Shown: in pieces, positions 15,146-23,173 of the stretch
How positions within the stretch are numbered: position 1 is the first letter of the stretch
Layout of the letters: each line of letters starts with the position of its first letter
Origin: CAYGWP01 sp964353455
Lineage (GTDB): Bacteria > Planctomycetota > Phycisphaerae > FEN-1346
Assembly: GCA_964353455.1 (NCBI GenBank)
Contig: CAYGWP010000273.1
Location: forward strand, 1-26,558
DNA: 26,558 nt
Reading direction: 5' to 3'
Position numbers and translations under genes: made by a program
The notes under the pieces: model-generated
What the model was told of the DNA's origin: nothing
Database searches by the model: none
Seen by the model: only the letters and a program-made list of their open reading frames with translations

Positions 15146-15985
15146 CTATGACCCGATGCCGAGGTCCGCAAACTTCGTCCGCCGGAGAACCCTATCCAGA
15201 TGCGCCCCTGCGATGACGGGCACGCGGCCAACCCCGCTGACGTATGTATCCTTATAGTCCCAATGGAGAAGGTCCCATCCCTCCTGAGCCTTAGTGATCG
15301 TGATCGGAGGGTTCGGCGCGGGCCGCTCGATTATCTGGCCGGCGGCGATGTTGGCGATTGCCTCAAAGCGGAACTGGAGATCCGCGTAGCCGGAATCGGT
15401 CGGGCCGCCGAAGATGGCCCCGGACTTGACCTCGCCCGGCTGGAAGTTGCGGAAGGCATCAGAGTTGACGCTGCCGACCGCGTTCAAGAGAATCCGCTTA
15501 TACGCCGGTGTCAGACTCTTGTTGGTCTTCCAGTGCCGCTCGGACCATTCATAAATACCTACCTCGACGTCGACTCCGTTGATCGCAGGCGGATCGTCCG
15601 TCACATTGATGAGGCCCCCCAGGTTGCGCACCCCATCCCCCTCTGGCGCCCAATCGCCGATATGCCCCAGGCCCCTCCACAAGTGCCTCTGCCGGGTGCC
15701 GAACTCAAAGCGGATCTCGGGCTCGCGGTCCTCCCCGCCGCCCCCCGATCCGTTCGCGTACTCGACGGCGCCGTGCCACAGTCCGGTTACTGCGGCGTCG
15801 CCGATTTCAGTGACCGTGCAGGTCTGACGCCACACGCCGTCTATGGACTCGGGCGCGGCGTCCATGAGGGCGTCCCTGGCCTCCGCCCGCGTCTCGTAGC
15901 CGCGGAGGAGGAACTTGAGGCTGCCGCTCCCCAACGTGCCGCTCGACAAGATATCCCCGACGCATTCCAATACCTCGGCAGACAT
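15146..15985 (-). CDS. Probable phage structural protein (279 residues)
   Basis: An acidic, soluble protein of 279 residues with no signal peptide or membrane segment. Stretches such as VEYANGSGGGGEDREPEIRF, NLGGLINVTDDPPAINGVDV and FGGPTDSGYADLQFRFEAI suggest a beta-rich virion or baseplate-type component. I do not recognise the family. AGGAGG lies 6 nt before the ATG, giving a confident start. It begins 9 bp after the tape-measure-like gene and ends 10 bp before the next gene's start, so the three are one transcription unit. The tail-gene context, rather than the sequence, supports a structural role. Confidence 0.55.
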   Translation of the reverse strand: MSAEVLECVGDILSSGTLGSGSLKFLLRGYETRAEARDALMDAAPESIDGVWRQTCTVTEIGDAAVTGLWHGAVEYANGSGGGGEDREPEIRFEFGTRQRHLWRGLGHIGDWAPEGDGVRNLGGLINVTDDPPAINGVDVEVGIYEWSERHWKTNKSLTPAYKRILLNAVGSVNSDAFRNFQPGEVKSGAIFGGPTDSGYADLQFRFEAIANIAAGQIIERPAPNPPITITKAQEGWDLLHWDYKDTYVSGVGRVPVIAGAHLDRVLRRTKFADLGIGS

Positions 15986-15994
15986 TGCAGCCTC

Positions 15995-17359
15995 CTATTG
16001 GAACTGCAGGATTTTCGTGATTTGCCCTTTGATGGCCGCGGTGTTTTGGGCCGTCTCTTGAGCGGCCGCAAGAAGGGCGGGGCCTTGGGCCACGGCCATC
16101 CCGGCCACGTCCTGCTTATAGAACGTGCTCCCCGTCGCGGTGACCCCCGCGGCGGCCCGCGTGGCCTTGCCGGCGAGTTCCCAACCCTTGTATCCCAGGG
16201 CCGTCAGATCCACGCCAGCCCCCTGGGCCTTGAGGAGCGCCTGTAGTTCGGCCCGGGCGCGGGTGACCGGGGTGATCAGGTTCGCCACTTCCTCTATGCC
16301 GGCCAGTTCCTCCGCCAGGCGTTCGCCCGGCGTCCGGAGAGAGACCTCCAGCCCTTCGGCCAAACCAAAGCGATGCGTGAATCCCTCGCGGACTTGGCCC
16401 ATCCATTCCTCAGCCTCCTGCGCTGCCTCGGCCGCACGCTCTCTCGCGTCAGCCTTGGCCTGCTTGTCCCGTAGAGTGCTTAGCCGAACTGACAAGAGGC
16501 TCTCGGCATCATTCGGCGCCAGGCCCATCCTCCGGACCTGGTACGCAAGAAAATCTTCCTCGCTCATCGTCTGCTGGGCGAACTCATCCCATGCCTGGTC
16601 AACGGCCGTCTGACCCTTGGCGCGCTGGGCCTGCCCGGGCGCGGCGGCGATACCGGCTTCCCGCATCCTCCGCCATTCATCCAGTTTTGCCAGGGCCGCG
16701 TCACGCCGGGCGGCTGCATCGCCGCCTCCACCGGCGCCCGTGAATGCGTCCCAAATCTCGCGGCTGCGGGCCTGAACCTGCTGAATCAACTGGGCAAGTT
16801 CTCGCGCCTGGCCGGTCAACCCCTCAAGATTTATGTCGCGGGTGAGGCCGGCGGTAATGTCAGCCAACTTCCCCGCGCCCGTGAGAGACGCCAGTTCATC
16901 GCGGAGGGCGCGCACCTTCTCTGCCGTGAACTCGGCCCAGGTAGGCAAGCCCGCCAACCGCGATATCAACGCATCGACTTCGGTTACCAGTGGCATCTTC
17001 ATAAAGGTGTCGATGGCTTTTTCCCATCCGGCCTGAACCGCCTCCACGCCAGCCGTAGCCATGTTAAGTGCTGTTCGCAACCCGTGAATGTTCAGCATCA
17101 CGCGCCCGATCAGCACGTCCATGCCGCTCAGTCCAGCCGATTGCGCCGCCAGGCGTCCGGGTTCCAGACCGCCCATCAAGGCCCCGCCGCCCATCCCCGC
17201 GGGGCCTCGGCCCATCGCGGCGCTCGTTTGCCCCTGGACCTTGGCAGCCCATTCAACCAGCCGCTGCCGGTCGCGCTCGAGGGTCTGGAACAACTTCGAG
17301 TCATCGGCCCCGATTTCGACCTGGGCGCCGCCCGCACGAATCGCGCCGGGTTCTGACAT
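15995..17359 (-). CDS. Tape-measure-like phage tail protein (short)
   Basis: A 454-residue, alanine-rich, mostly helical protein. The opening GAQVEIGADDSKLFQTLERD is typical of tape-measure proteins, whose N-terminal beta strand and helix carry this pattern. A hydrophobic, glycine-rich stretch lies at about 50-125. Long coiled-coil segments follow (TARRDAALAKLDEWRRM-like, DARERAAEAAQEAEEW). The end has alternating small residues (ALLAAAQETAQNTAAIKGQ). Tape measures set tail length and are often above 600 residues, so this would specify a short tail or be a reduced version. GGAGGG lies 6-7 nt before the ATG. It begins 138 bp after the small gene at 17498; no gene lies in that gap. Confidence 0.62.
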   Translation of the reverse strand: MSEPGAIRAGGAQVEIGADDSKLFQTLERDRQRLVEWAAKVQGQTSAAMGRGPAGMGGGALMGGLEPGRLAAQSAGLSGMDVLIGRVMLNIHGLRTALNMATAGVEAVQAGWEKAIDTFMKMPLVTEVDALISRLAGLPTWAEFTAEKVRALRDELASLTGAGKLADITAGLTRDINLEGLTGQARELAQLIQQVQARSREIWDAFTGAGGGGDAAARRDAALAKLDEWRRMREAGIAAAPGQAQRAKGQTAVDQAWDEFAQQTMSEEDFLAYQVRRMGLAPNDAESLLSVRLSTLRDKQAKADARERAAEAAQEAEEWMGQVREGFTHRFGLAEGLEVSLRTPGERLAEELAGIEEVANLITPVTRARAELQALLKAQGAGVDLTALGYKGWELAGKATRAAAGVTATGSTFYKQDVAGMAVAQGPALLAAAQETAQNTAAIKGQITKILQFQ

Positions 17360-17497
17360 GTCTCACCCTCCAATCAACCGTTCGCCCCGCATCGGCTTCC
17401 GCGGCGGCCGGCCGGGGAGCGGCACGGGTTGCGCCAGCCGACCCGCCGCGCCGCCGGCGCCTATACCCGAGCATCGGGCCGGCGAGCCGATATGAAC

Positions 17498-17686
17498 TCA
17501 GAACACCAAGCCGGCCGACACGCTCTTGCCGGAGCAGTCGCCGACGGGAACCTGGGGGCTCGCGTCGGCCGTGGTGGCCTTCACGCGGACATATCGCTTT
17601 ACGTCAACGGATAGCCGGCCACGCCACGCGGCGGCCGGCAAAGCCTCAGTAACGGCCAGGGCCGCATCTTCAACTCCGTAACTCAT
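17498..17686 (-). CDS. Small element protein (62 residues), unknown
   Basis: A 62-residue protein beginning MSYGVEDAALAVTEALPAAA and ending SGKSVSAGLVF. Its centre, LSVDVKRYVRVKATTADAS, looks like paired beta strands. I do not recognise it. The ATG at 17686 is favoured by GGAGG 9 nt upstream. An in-frame ATG at 17800, two bases after the stop of the previous gene, would give a 100-residue form, but its extra residues are low-complexity. It lies between the 245-residue HTH-like protein and the tape-measure-like gene, where small tail proteins are commonly found. Confidence 0.5.
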   Translation of the reverse strand: MSYGVEDAALAVTEALPAAAWRGRLSVDVKRYVRVKATTADASPQVPVGDCSGKSVSAGLVF

Positions 17687-17802
17687 GTTGAGCATCCTCC
17701 ATGTTATTCGCGGCGGCCGACCGCCTGGTGCCGACATCCAGGCGGCCAGGCCGGCCGCAGTTCCCCTCGCCGCGCTGCTGGTCGCGGCGAAGGCCGTCAT
17801 GC

Positions 17803-18540
17803 TCAGAATGCCAGGTCCTGAACCAACTCCATCGTGTTATCCGCCGCCAGGCGGCTGATGGCCATCTCGAAGTGAACGATCCCCCAGCCCACCGCCCCAC
17901 GGGCCGGCAAGTCCATCAGGTACATCTTCGACCTGGAAATCGCGCCGAGAAGGGACCGGGTCACGGCCGCGCCGACGATCCGTTCATACTCGGCGGGGGT
18001 CGCATAAAGGTCGTGCACAGGTGCCGCGTTCCTCGAAACCCCGATCACGTCACGGGCGGCGCGGCGAACGCGCTGCACCAGGAACGCCGTGCGCCAATCG
18101 GCGGGGAAGGCGTTGTCCTTGTCAGGGACGCCCCACGGCCCGAGGATTCGACTCTGGCAGACCGCATTGATCTCCGGCGTGGTCTTGACCGGGATGATAT
18201 CACCATCCTTCACGTTGGGCGGGGGGGTGTCCGGTATCTGGCCCGCAAAGACGTCCGTCAAGGCGTCGGGGAACGCATCCGCACCCCTGATGGCCGCGAA
18301 CCAGGAGGCGTCGATGTCCGGCATCGCCGAGTCCGGCGCACCGCTCTTGATATACTTCTCCACATCGGCCGCGAGAATCCGCCATTGATCCGGGTTCCAT
18401 TTCGGCGACAAGCCGGACCCCGTGCGGGTCACGGGTATCTGCCCGCGGCAGACCAACCGCATGACGCCCAGCGGCGTCGTACCGAGAGTCTCGGCGACCG
18501 CCTCGATGCCCAGGACACCAACGCTCGCAGTCAGATTCAT
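17803..18540 (-). CDS. Element protein with N-terminal MerR/excisionase-like HTH (245 residues)
   Basis: A 245-residue protein. Residues about 12-62 (GIEAVAETLGTTPLGVMRLV, then CRGQIPVTRTGSG and WRILAADVEKYIKSG) read as a winged HTH of the excisionase/MerR type with a C-terminal helix. The remainder, including DIDASWFAAIRGADAFPDAL and YERIVGAAVTRSLLGAISRS, is not recognised. The ATG at 18540 follows GGAGGGC by 7 nt. That Shine-Dalgarno lies inside the end of the preceding gene, whose TAA is separated from this ATG by one base, which implies translational coupling. A DNA-binding protein in a tail-like block is unusual; it may be a packaging or regulatory factor. Confidence 0.55.
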   Translation of the reverse strand: MNLTASVGVLGIEAVAETLGTTPLGVMRLVCRGQIPVTRTGSGLSPKWNPDQWRILAADVEKYIKSGAPDSAMPDIDASWFAAIRGADAFPDALTDVFAGQIPDTPPPNVKDGDIIPVKTTPEINAVCQSRILGPWGVPDKDNAFPADWRTAFLVQRVRRAARDVIGVSRNAAPVHDLYATPAEYERIVGAAVTRSLLGAISRSKMYLMDLPARGAVGWGIVHFEMAISRLAADNTMELVQDLAF

Positions 18541-18541
18541 G

Positions 18542-18970
18542 TTACTGCCCTCCATATGTTGCCGTGTTTCCATGTTCAACGTTTCCATTGCCACCATCGA
18601 CTTTACCCTGTCGGCCGACCGTGTCAACCCGGCTTCCGGAATCAATTGCCGGCGGGCAATTGTTTTTTTCAGGTCCGGACGGGCGCGACCACGGGGGACC
18701 GGCAACGATTTCCTTCTCGACTCTCACCTGGCCGCATGCGGTGCAGCGGCAACGTCGGTAAATCAAAACGTCGTATGGCGTTCCGTCCTCCACCACGCCC
18801 CGAGTCCCGACCTTGCGCCGGGCCCAGTACTTCCCCCGCACCATGCTTCCGCACCACGGGCACCTGGGCCGGCAGACGATCACGGGCGGCGGCTCGTGCG
18901 TCATCACGCTGCCGACAGGCCGGCCTGGGCGGCGCCGCTTCGTCGCGGGGATCGTCTTTCTCCGAGGCAT
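18542..18970 (-). CDS. Zinc-ribbon protein, Ogr/Delta-like
   Basis: A 142-residue basic protein. The first 20 residues, MPRRKTIPATKRRRPGRPVG, contain an AT-hook-like RRRPGRPVG. A four-cysteine zinc ribbon follows: CPWCG at about 34-38 and CRCTACG at about 67-73. The intervening YWARRK and YRRC pattern recalls the Ogr/Delta family, phage late-gene activators. The ending (residues 95-142) is low in structure and rich in G and N. The ATG at 18970 is chosen because AGGGG lies 9 nt upstream. It starts 10 bp after the coiled-coil gene and couples to the next gene. A DNA-binding or transcription-activator role is likely but not shown. Confidence 0.55.
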   Translation of the reverse strand: MPRRKTIPATKRRRPGRPVGSVMTHEPPPVIVCRPRCPWCGSMVRGKYWARRKVGTRGVVEDGTPYDVLIYRRCRCTACGQVRVEKEIVAGPPWSRPSGPEKNNCPPAIDSGSRVDTVGRQGKVDGGNGNVEHGNTATYGGQ

Positions 18971-18980
18971 CGAGCAGCCC

Positions 18981-19664
18981 CTACAGTCCGCCCACCAGTC
19001 GCTTCCAGGCGTCCACCAGGACCTCACCCACGATGAGCGTGTCAGCGTTGATGGCGGCGGCCTGAGTCCGCACAAGCGAGAAGGCCGCTCGGAGGTTCTT
19101 TGCCTCGGCCGCGGCCGTCACGACTGACGGAGTGGCATCGACCTTGTGACCAAAGATGCGTTCGGCCGTGCCAGGGTTCTTTACAAATCGGAGATCATTC
19201 TCCGGACCGTGGCCAACCGACTTGAGGGCGGCAGCCGCCGCTTCGCGGGCTGCCGCAAGCGCCGCCTCGGCCGCGGCCACCTGCCGCTCAAGCACCGCAG
19301 CCACGTCGCCCAGGAGCGGCGCCCGTTGCTCGATGAGCGCCAGCCATCGGCTGAGCAGGTCGTACCGGCCGCGCCGCAATTCGTCCCCGCCCTTCTGGAC
19401 GGCTGCGCCGGTTGTCTCAGCGTTCATCATCGTCATGGGCAACTGCGCCGCGCTCTCAGCCAGGGCGTCCAGGTCGCCCGCAAACTTGGCGGCGGCTGCC
19501 GCGTAAGCCTTCAGCCGCGTTCTGAGGCCCTCGGGACATCGGGCCGGGGCCGCGACGGGCAGGGGATGATTATGGAGTTTCCCGCATAGTTGCATCCGTT
19601 CGGCGGCAAGATCCGCCTTGAGCCTGTCCGCCAGTTCCTGTGGTCTCTCGATAGTCGCGTGCAT
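18981..19664 (-). CDS. Alanine-rich helical element protein (227 residues)
   Basis: A 227-residue protein with extended helical and coiled-coil segments: ELADRLKADLAAERMQL, RTRLKAYAAAAAKFAGDLDA and VAAAEAALAAAREAAAAALK. No signal peptide or clear membrane segment. I do not recognise the family. Scaffold, head-tail connector or other virion-assembly roles would fit the coiled-coil character and the context, but this is inference. The ATG at 19664 follows AAAGGAC; an ATG at 19679 is in frame but lacks such a site. It is the first gene of the virion-like block and follows a gap of about 490 bp after the integrase. Confidence 0.55.
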   Translation of the reverse strand: MHATIERPQELADRLKADLAAERMQLCGKLHNHPLPVAAPARCPEGLRTRLKAYAAAAAKFAGDLDALAESAAQLPMTMMNAETTGAAVQKGGDELRRGRYDLLSRWLALIEQRAPLLGDVAAVLERQVAAAEAALAAAREAAAAALKSVGHGPENDLRFVKNPGTAERIFGHKVDATPSVVTAAAEAKNLRAAFSLVRTQAAAINADTLIVGEVLVDAWKRLVGGL

Positions 19665-20155
19665 CTTACGTCCTTTCATGGTATGTAAGTATGTGCCTTA
19701 TCTCCCTGGCCGGAAACGCTCCGGCCTTTGGATGCTCTTGGTTTGCCGGCTGCCGCACGGCGGCGCCGGCGCCGGCAGCGTGAAAGAGGGGTCCAGGCTG
19801 GCCGGCAGCCGGGGACCCGGCAGGGCCGGCCGCCCCCCACGCGAAAATCCCCAGGGAAAGCAAGTATCTATCCTTCGGCGAGTGTTCGCGGAGCACAGAC
19901 GCTCGGACATCGGCCAGAAAGTACCTTTGACCCGACCACAAGGGACGGGGCCCACGAGCAAACGCCGTGCCAGCCGGACGGATTTCGGCAATTTCTGACG
20001 CGAAAATGGCGCGGAGGGCACAGGATACTGAATCTAGCATATACGAAAATCGGGACGTTGCCGAACGTGCCGAGTTCATTGGGGCATCCGGGCCTATCGG
20101 GCTACTGTCCCTGTCGGGCATGGCACGCGTTTTGTCACCGGAGGTTTTCAACAAA
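19665..20155. other. Intergenic region between integrase and virion-like block
   Basis: No supported gene. It contains the hairpin at 19708-19726 and several GC-rich inverted repeats around 19745-19830. An AT-richer stretch at 20020-20060 (minus: ttttcgtatatgctagatt) could hold the promoter of the virion-like block, although no good -35 was found. Confidence 0.4.
19708..19726 (+). terminator. Hairpin with short T-run
   Basis: A 7-bp stem ggccgga / tccggcc with loop aacgc is followed by ttt on the plus strand. No plus-strand gene precedes it. On the minus strand it would lie in the leader of the 227-residue protein gene, so attenuation is an alternative. Confidence 0.35.
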
Positions 20156-21280
20156 TCAATCCGCCTCTTCCAATTTCCGCAGCGCCTCGTGGGCCGCACG
20201 GCGGTCATCGACTCGCACGTAGAAGTCCATCGTCGTCTTGATGTCTGCATGCCGCATGACGCGCTGGAGTTGCGCGGCCTGCATGCCTTCATTGGCCAAG
20301 ATCGTGCCGAAGGTCCGACGCAGGCCGTGGGGCAGGATAGGGGGCAGGCCGGCCCGGATGCACGCTTGCTTCAGTCTCAGGCGGAAGGCGTGGACGAAAT
20401 ATCCAGGGCTTCGGCCACCCAGAACGCGGGCGGCGTCGTCAACGTCGCCGGCGGATCCGCGCGCCGCTTTCCGCAGCGTCGCCAGCAGAGCAGCCACGCG
20501 GTCACCGAAGGCCGCCAGGCCCGGCGTGCCCTTGGGCCGCCAGCCGTCCGGCTCGGGCTGGATGGCGATCTCCCGCCGCGCCAGATCCACCGACCCCCAT
20601 GTCAGGTGCCCCAGTTCCGCGACGCGCAGTCCGCAGTCCATGCCCAGCCGCACGGCGGTCTCCCATCGCGGGCCATCCTTCCCGATCTCCTTCGCCAGTT
20701 GCTCGCAGGCGGACCGCGCGGGCAGGATGGTATGGGGCAGGCGGGTCTCTTTCAGGGGACGGAGGCCGTCGGCCGGGTTCCGGGTGACCAGGCCGCCGCC
20801 ATCCGCAGCGAAAAAGAATTGCTCGGCAGTGGCCCAGTCGAAGGCCGCACGCAGAACTCGCAGGTGCCGGTTGCGGCTCGCCGGCCGGGCGCCGCTCAAG
20901 GTCAAGGCATCGAGGTAGCAGTTGATCATGGGCCGCGAGACTTCTTCGACACGCGATATATCTATCTGTTTATGAAACTGCGCAAGCACCTGCCGCACGC
21001 CGGCGACCGTGGCGGGCCGGTTGCGGCGGGCCTGGTATGCCAGATACCGCGCGGCGAAGTCATCCCATGGGCACCCCTGGTGATTGAGTTCGCGCTGCAG
21101 GCGTCGGGCGGCGTCGGTCGCCTGCGCCATGGTCCAGCCCCGGCGCTCGATGGTCCGCTTGCGGCCCTCGCCGTCGCGCCACCAGAGCCGCCAGACCTTG
21201 TGGTCTCCGCGCCCGCGATGGTCGATGCGCACCCGCATCCTGCCCTTGCCGACGATCAACGTTGCCAGGCGATCAGTCAC
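20156..21280 (-). CDS. Tyrosine recombinase / integrase
   Basis: A 374-residue site-specific recombinase. The N-terminal part (about 1-60) resembles an AP2-like arm-binding domain (VWRLWWRDGEGRKRTIERRG). The core-binding domain is at 65-180. The catalytic domain has the full set: CGLRVAEL (R219), WRPKGTPG (K250), PHGLRRTFG (H318 and R321), MRHADIKTTMDFYV (H344, nucleophile Y354). The start is GTG at 21280, overlapping the preceding gene by 8 bp, so the two are coupled. With the tRNA-Pro scar at 14146 it is a candidate for the enzyme that inserted the element. It is not at either end of the element, which is unusual; a second integrase at 25417 is an equally good candidate. Confidence 0.92.
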   Translation of the reverse strand: MTDRLATLIVGKGRMRVRIDHRGRGDHKVWRLWWRDGEGRKRTIERRGWTMAQATDAARRLQRELNHQGCPWDDFAARYLAYQARRNRPATVAGVRQVLAQFHKQIDISRVEEVSRPMINCYLDALTLSGARPASRNRHLRVLRAAFDWATAEQFFFAADGGGLVTRNPADGLRPLKETRLPHTILPARSACEQLAKEIGKDGPRWETAVRLGMDCGLRVAELGHLTWGSVDLARREIAIQPEPDGWRPKGTPGLAAFGDRVAALLATLRKAARGSAGDVDDAARVLGGRSPGYFVHAFRLRLKQACIRAGLPPILPHGLRRTFGTILANEGMQAAQLQRVMRHADIKTTMDFYVRVDDRRAAHEALRKLEEAD

Positions 21281-21698
21281 GTTCTACCCTTTCCGCCACG
21301 GCCAGTAGCGGCGCGTGCTCCAGGTCCTCGTACTTCTCCTGGGCCTCGGCAAAGTCAAAGTGCCGCTGCCGGTTCAGGGCTTCGCGGGCCGTCGCCTTGA
21401 ACCGCCGGCATCGCTTGCCCTGGACGATCATGCGCTTGTACAGGGTCCGGTACGCCGCGCGGAAATCATGCCGGTCCAGGCAGACGAAAGCGCCGCACGG
21501 TTTCCCGCTCGTGGTGCCGATGGGCCAGCCTCGGCACGCCAGGGCCGCGATGGCGTCCTGCACGTCGCGTGTCTTTATCTCCATGCCAAGCCGGCGGAAG
21601 TCGCCGGCGATCTGCGCCTCAGTCCGGGCATGGGCGCGGCCCTGGCAGTGCGTCTTCAGGTAGCCCGCGAGGATGATGGCGAAGAGGTCGCTTGTCAC
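21273..21698 (-). CDS. Small basic DNA-binding-like element protein
   Basis: A 141-residue protein with a GTG start at 21698. The start overlaps the TGA of the replication-initiator gene as GTGA, and GGAGGGGG lies 7 nt upstream. The sequence TSDLFAIILAGYLKTH, then TEAQIAGDFRRLGMEIKTRD and VQDAIAALACRGWPIGTTS, reads as a winged-helix fold. The final part, YKRMIVQGKRCRRFKATARE, is strongly basic. I do not recognise the family. Its place between the initiator and the integrase suggests a replication-accessory or regulatory protein. Confidence 0.6.
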   Translation of the reverse strand: MTSDLFAIILAGYLKTHCQGRAHARTEAQIAGDFRRLGMEIKTRDVQDAIAALACRGWPIGTTSGKPCGAFVCLDRHDFRAAYRTLYKRMIVQGKRCRRFKATAREALNRQRHFDFAEAQEKYEDLEHAPLLAVAERVERD

Positions 21699-22549
21699 GG
21701 TGACGCCCCCTCCGGCCACGCAACGGCTGCTTCGAGCACTGCTTTGTGTGCGAGCGCCCATCGCAGGGTTGCCGACACGTCGGCCGCCGGGCCAGCCTCC
21801 AGGTCGCCTCGCTCCTGGAGGCGGCGGCACGTGCCCACGCGGTCAAGAAGCCCCTTGATGGTCCGCGCGTTCCGCGGACAGAAGTAAGGCTCGAAGTCGC
21901 CGAGCAACCGGCGGGCCTGGGCACGTGCGGCGTTGGGGCCGGCCCATACCTGCCCGCGCCCGTCCGCGAGGACCGCGGCAGCAATCATCGGGTCCGTGGC
22001 CCCGGCCTCGCGGGCCTCGCGGACGGCCGTGAGAAAGTTCTCGCGCTGCCTGCCGAGGGCCTTCCCGCGTACGCGCTCCATGAGGGCCACGAGACGGCCG
22101 TCGCCGTTGCCTTCCCCGAGCGCGCCTGAGGGGGCGGGGGCCTGTCCCCTGTGCCTTACTGTCCTTGTATGTTGTTTGGTAGCGCCAACTTGGCGCTTGT
22201 CATGCGCCACTTTGGCGCTGGTTGCCGCGCCGCCTCTCGGCTTATCCTGCGCCAAACTCGCGCACGTTACCAGGTAGGTATTGTGTGCCCCACGTCGGCG
22301 GGTCACTGCTAGGAGACAGCGGCTTTCCAGAAGTACAACGGCCCGCTGGAGAGACCTCGGAGGTATGCCGACCATTTCGCGGAGAACCGGCAGGCCGCGC
22401 TTCCGGCCGGAGCCCAGGGAGAAGGGGGCTTCGTCGGGCGGCTGAAGATATGCCAGGGCGGCGAACACGATCTTGGCCTCGGCCGTGAGGTCCACCCGCC
22501 GCGCGACCGCCTCGGGAAGTCGCCAGTAGGGTGCGGGGACCTCGATCAT
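21695..22549 (-). CDS. Replication-initiator-like protein with internal iterons
   Basis: A 284-residue protein. Residues about 15-105 form a helix-turn-helix domain as in phage and plasmid replication initiators (DLTAEAKIVFAALAYLQPPD, REMVGIPPRSLQRAVVLLES, TRRRGAHNTYLVT). A hydrophilic linker (about 95-140) is encoded by DNA carrying three palindromic 17-bp sites. The C-terminal part (RLVALMERVRGKALGRQREN, AVREAREAGATDPMIAAAV) is helical. The layout of DNA-binding domain, linker with origin sites, then partner domain matches that of lambda O. The ATG at 22549 follows GGGGGA by 6 nt; upstream in-frame codons are low-complexity. It couples through GTGA to the next gene. Confidence 0.62.
   Translation of the reverse strand: MIEVPAPYWRLPEAVARRVDLTAEAKIVFAALAYLQPPDEAPFSLGSGRKRGLPVLREMVGIPPRSLQRAVVLLESRCLLAVTRRRGAHNTYLVTCASLAQDKPRGGAATSAKVAHDKRQVGATKQHTRTVRHRGQAPAPSGALGEGNGDGRLVALMERVRGKALGRQRENFLTAVREAREAGATDPMIAAAVLADGRGQVWAGPNAARAQARRLLGDFEPYFCPRNARTIKGLLDRVGTCRRLQERGDLEAGPAADVSATLRWALAHKAVLEAAVAWPEGASP
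22181..22264. repeat. Iteron-like palindrome cluster, possible replication origin
   Basis: Three 17-bp sites are seen: AGCGCCAACTTGGCGCT (22181-22197, a perfect palindrome), TGCGCCACTTTGGCGCT (22203-22219), and TGCGCCAAACTCGCGCA (22248-22264). Their starts are 22 and 45 bp apart, so all fall on about the same face of the helix. They lie within the linker-coding part of the initiator-like gene, as origin iterons do in lambda O. They might instead be operator sites. Confidence 0.6.
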
Positions 22550-22601
22550 AGCCGGTCCCCCGTTGCCGCGCGCCAGTGGTCGCCGGTGAATGTACGCATG
22601 T

Positions 22602-22928
22602 CTATATCCCCGCGCTGGCGAGTGTCTTCTCCGCCGCGTCCACGGCCGCCGCACGGCGCGCGCCGCTGGGGGGCCTCGGCCGCTGCGGAATCGTCGCCGA
22701 TGGCGGCGGGCCTGCCTTCGCCAGGGCCGCGACGAATTCATTCAAGGCCCGTGGGCTCGTGATGACCTTACCGCCCAAGCGGCCAAACTCTAGGTGGATG
22801 CCGCCGCGAATTCCTTTGACTGCCCAGCGCCAGAGCGTGCTGGTGCACGGCCTCTTGCCGTTTACGCGCGGCAGAAATCGTGCGGCCTCGGCAAGGCTCA
22901 GGATTTCATCGTGTGCCAGGTCAATCAT
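22602..22928 (-). CDS. DUF1580 family protein, excisionase-like
   Basis: A 108-residue protein starting MIDLAHDEILSLAEAARFLP. This is the characteristic opening of DUF1580 proteins, which I know mainly from planctomycetes. The pattern continues TSTLWRWAVKGIRGGIHLEF, then GRLGGKVITSPRALNEFVAA. It resembles a winged HTH of the excisionase type, with an expected role in DNA binding for recombination or regulation. The last 30 residues are proline- and alanine-rich. The ATG at 22928 follows GGAGG by 6 nt and overlaps the end of the upstream gene by 8 bp. It lies 52 bp before the initiator gene. Confidence 0.82.
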   Translation of the reverse strand: MIDLAHDEILSLAEAARFLPRVNGKRPCTSTLWRWAVKGIRGGIHLEFGRLGGKVITSPRALNEFVAALAKAGPPPSATIPQRPRPPSGARRAAAVDAAEKTLASAGI

Positions 22929-23157
22929 GGGTGCCTCCACCTGCATATGTGACAGTGGCCGTGCGGAAGCCGGCGACCGGGCCGGCGGCAGGCGGCGGCC
23001 GCGCGGTCTTGCGCGCGGCCGCGGCGGCGGGGGGAGGGCATTGCATCGGCGCCCCTTGGCGCCGCTGGGCGCGTATCTGTGCGCGGCGGAGTTTTGTTAA
23101 GGCTCGGGCCAGGTTCTTGTAGGCCCCGACTTCGGCGGGCGTCAATTCTCGTCTCAT
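22921..23157 (-). CDS. Small basic element protein (78 residues)
   Basis: A 78-residue protein opening MRRELTPAEVGAYKNLARAL and followed by a basic helix (TKLRRAQIRAQRRQGAP). The remainder is low-complexity, rich in A, P and R. No family is recognised. AGG lies 4 nt before the ATG. Its stop overlaps the start of the DUF1580 gene. The helical start and the overlap support a real gene, but confidence is moderate. Confidence 0.5.
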   Translation of the reverse strand: MRRELTPAEVGAYKNLARALTKLRRAQIRAQRRQGAPMQCPPPAAAAARKTARPPPAAGPVAGFRTATVTYAGGGTHD

Positions 23158-23173
23158 GACCTAACTGGGAAAA

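Noticed and set aside
17701..19065. A 454-codon open frame on the plus strand
   Set aside because: It runs opposite three minus-strand genes with consistent start and stop coupling, and shows no family motif.
19666..20050. A possible small minus-strand gene ending next to the 227-residue gene
   Set aside because: The stop and next start are spaced as in the neighbouring genes, but the product is low-complexity with no good ribosome binding site or motif.
19967..21400. A 477-codon open frame on the plus strand
   Set aside because: It is antisense to the integrase, whose catalytic residues are complete.
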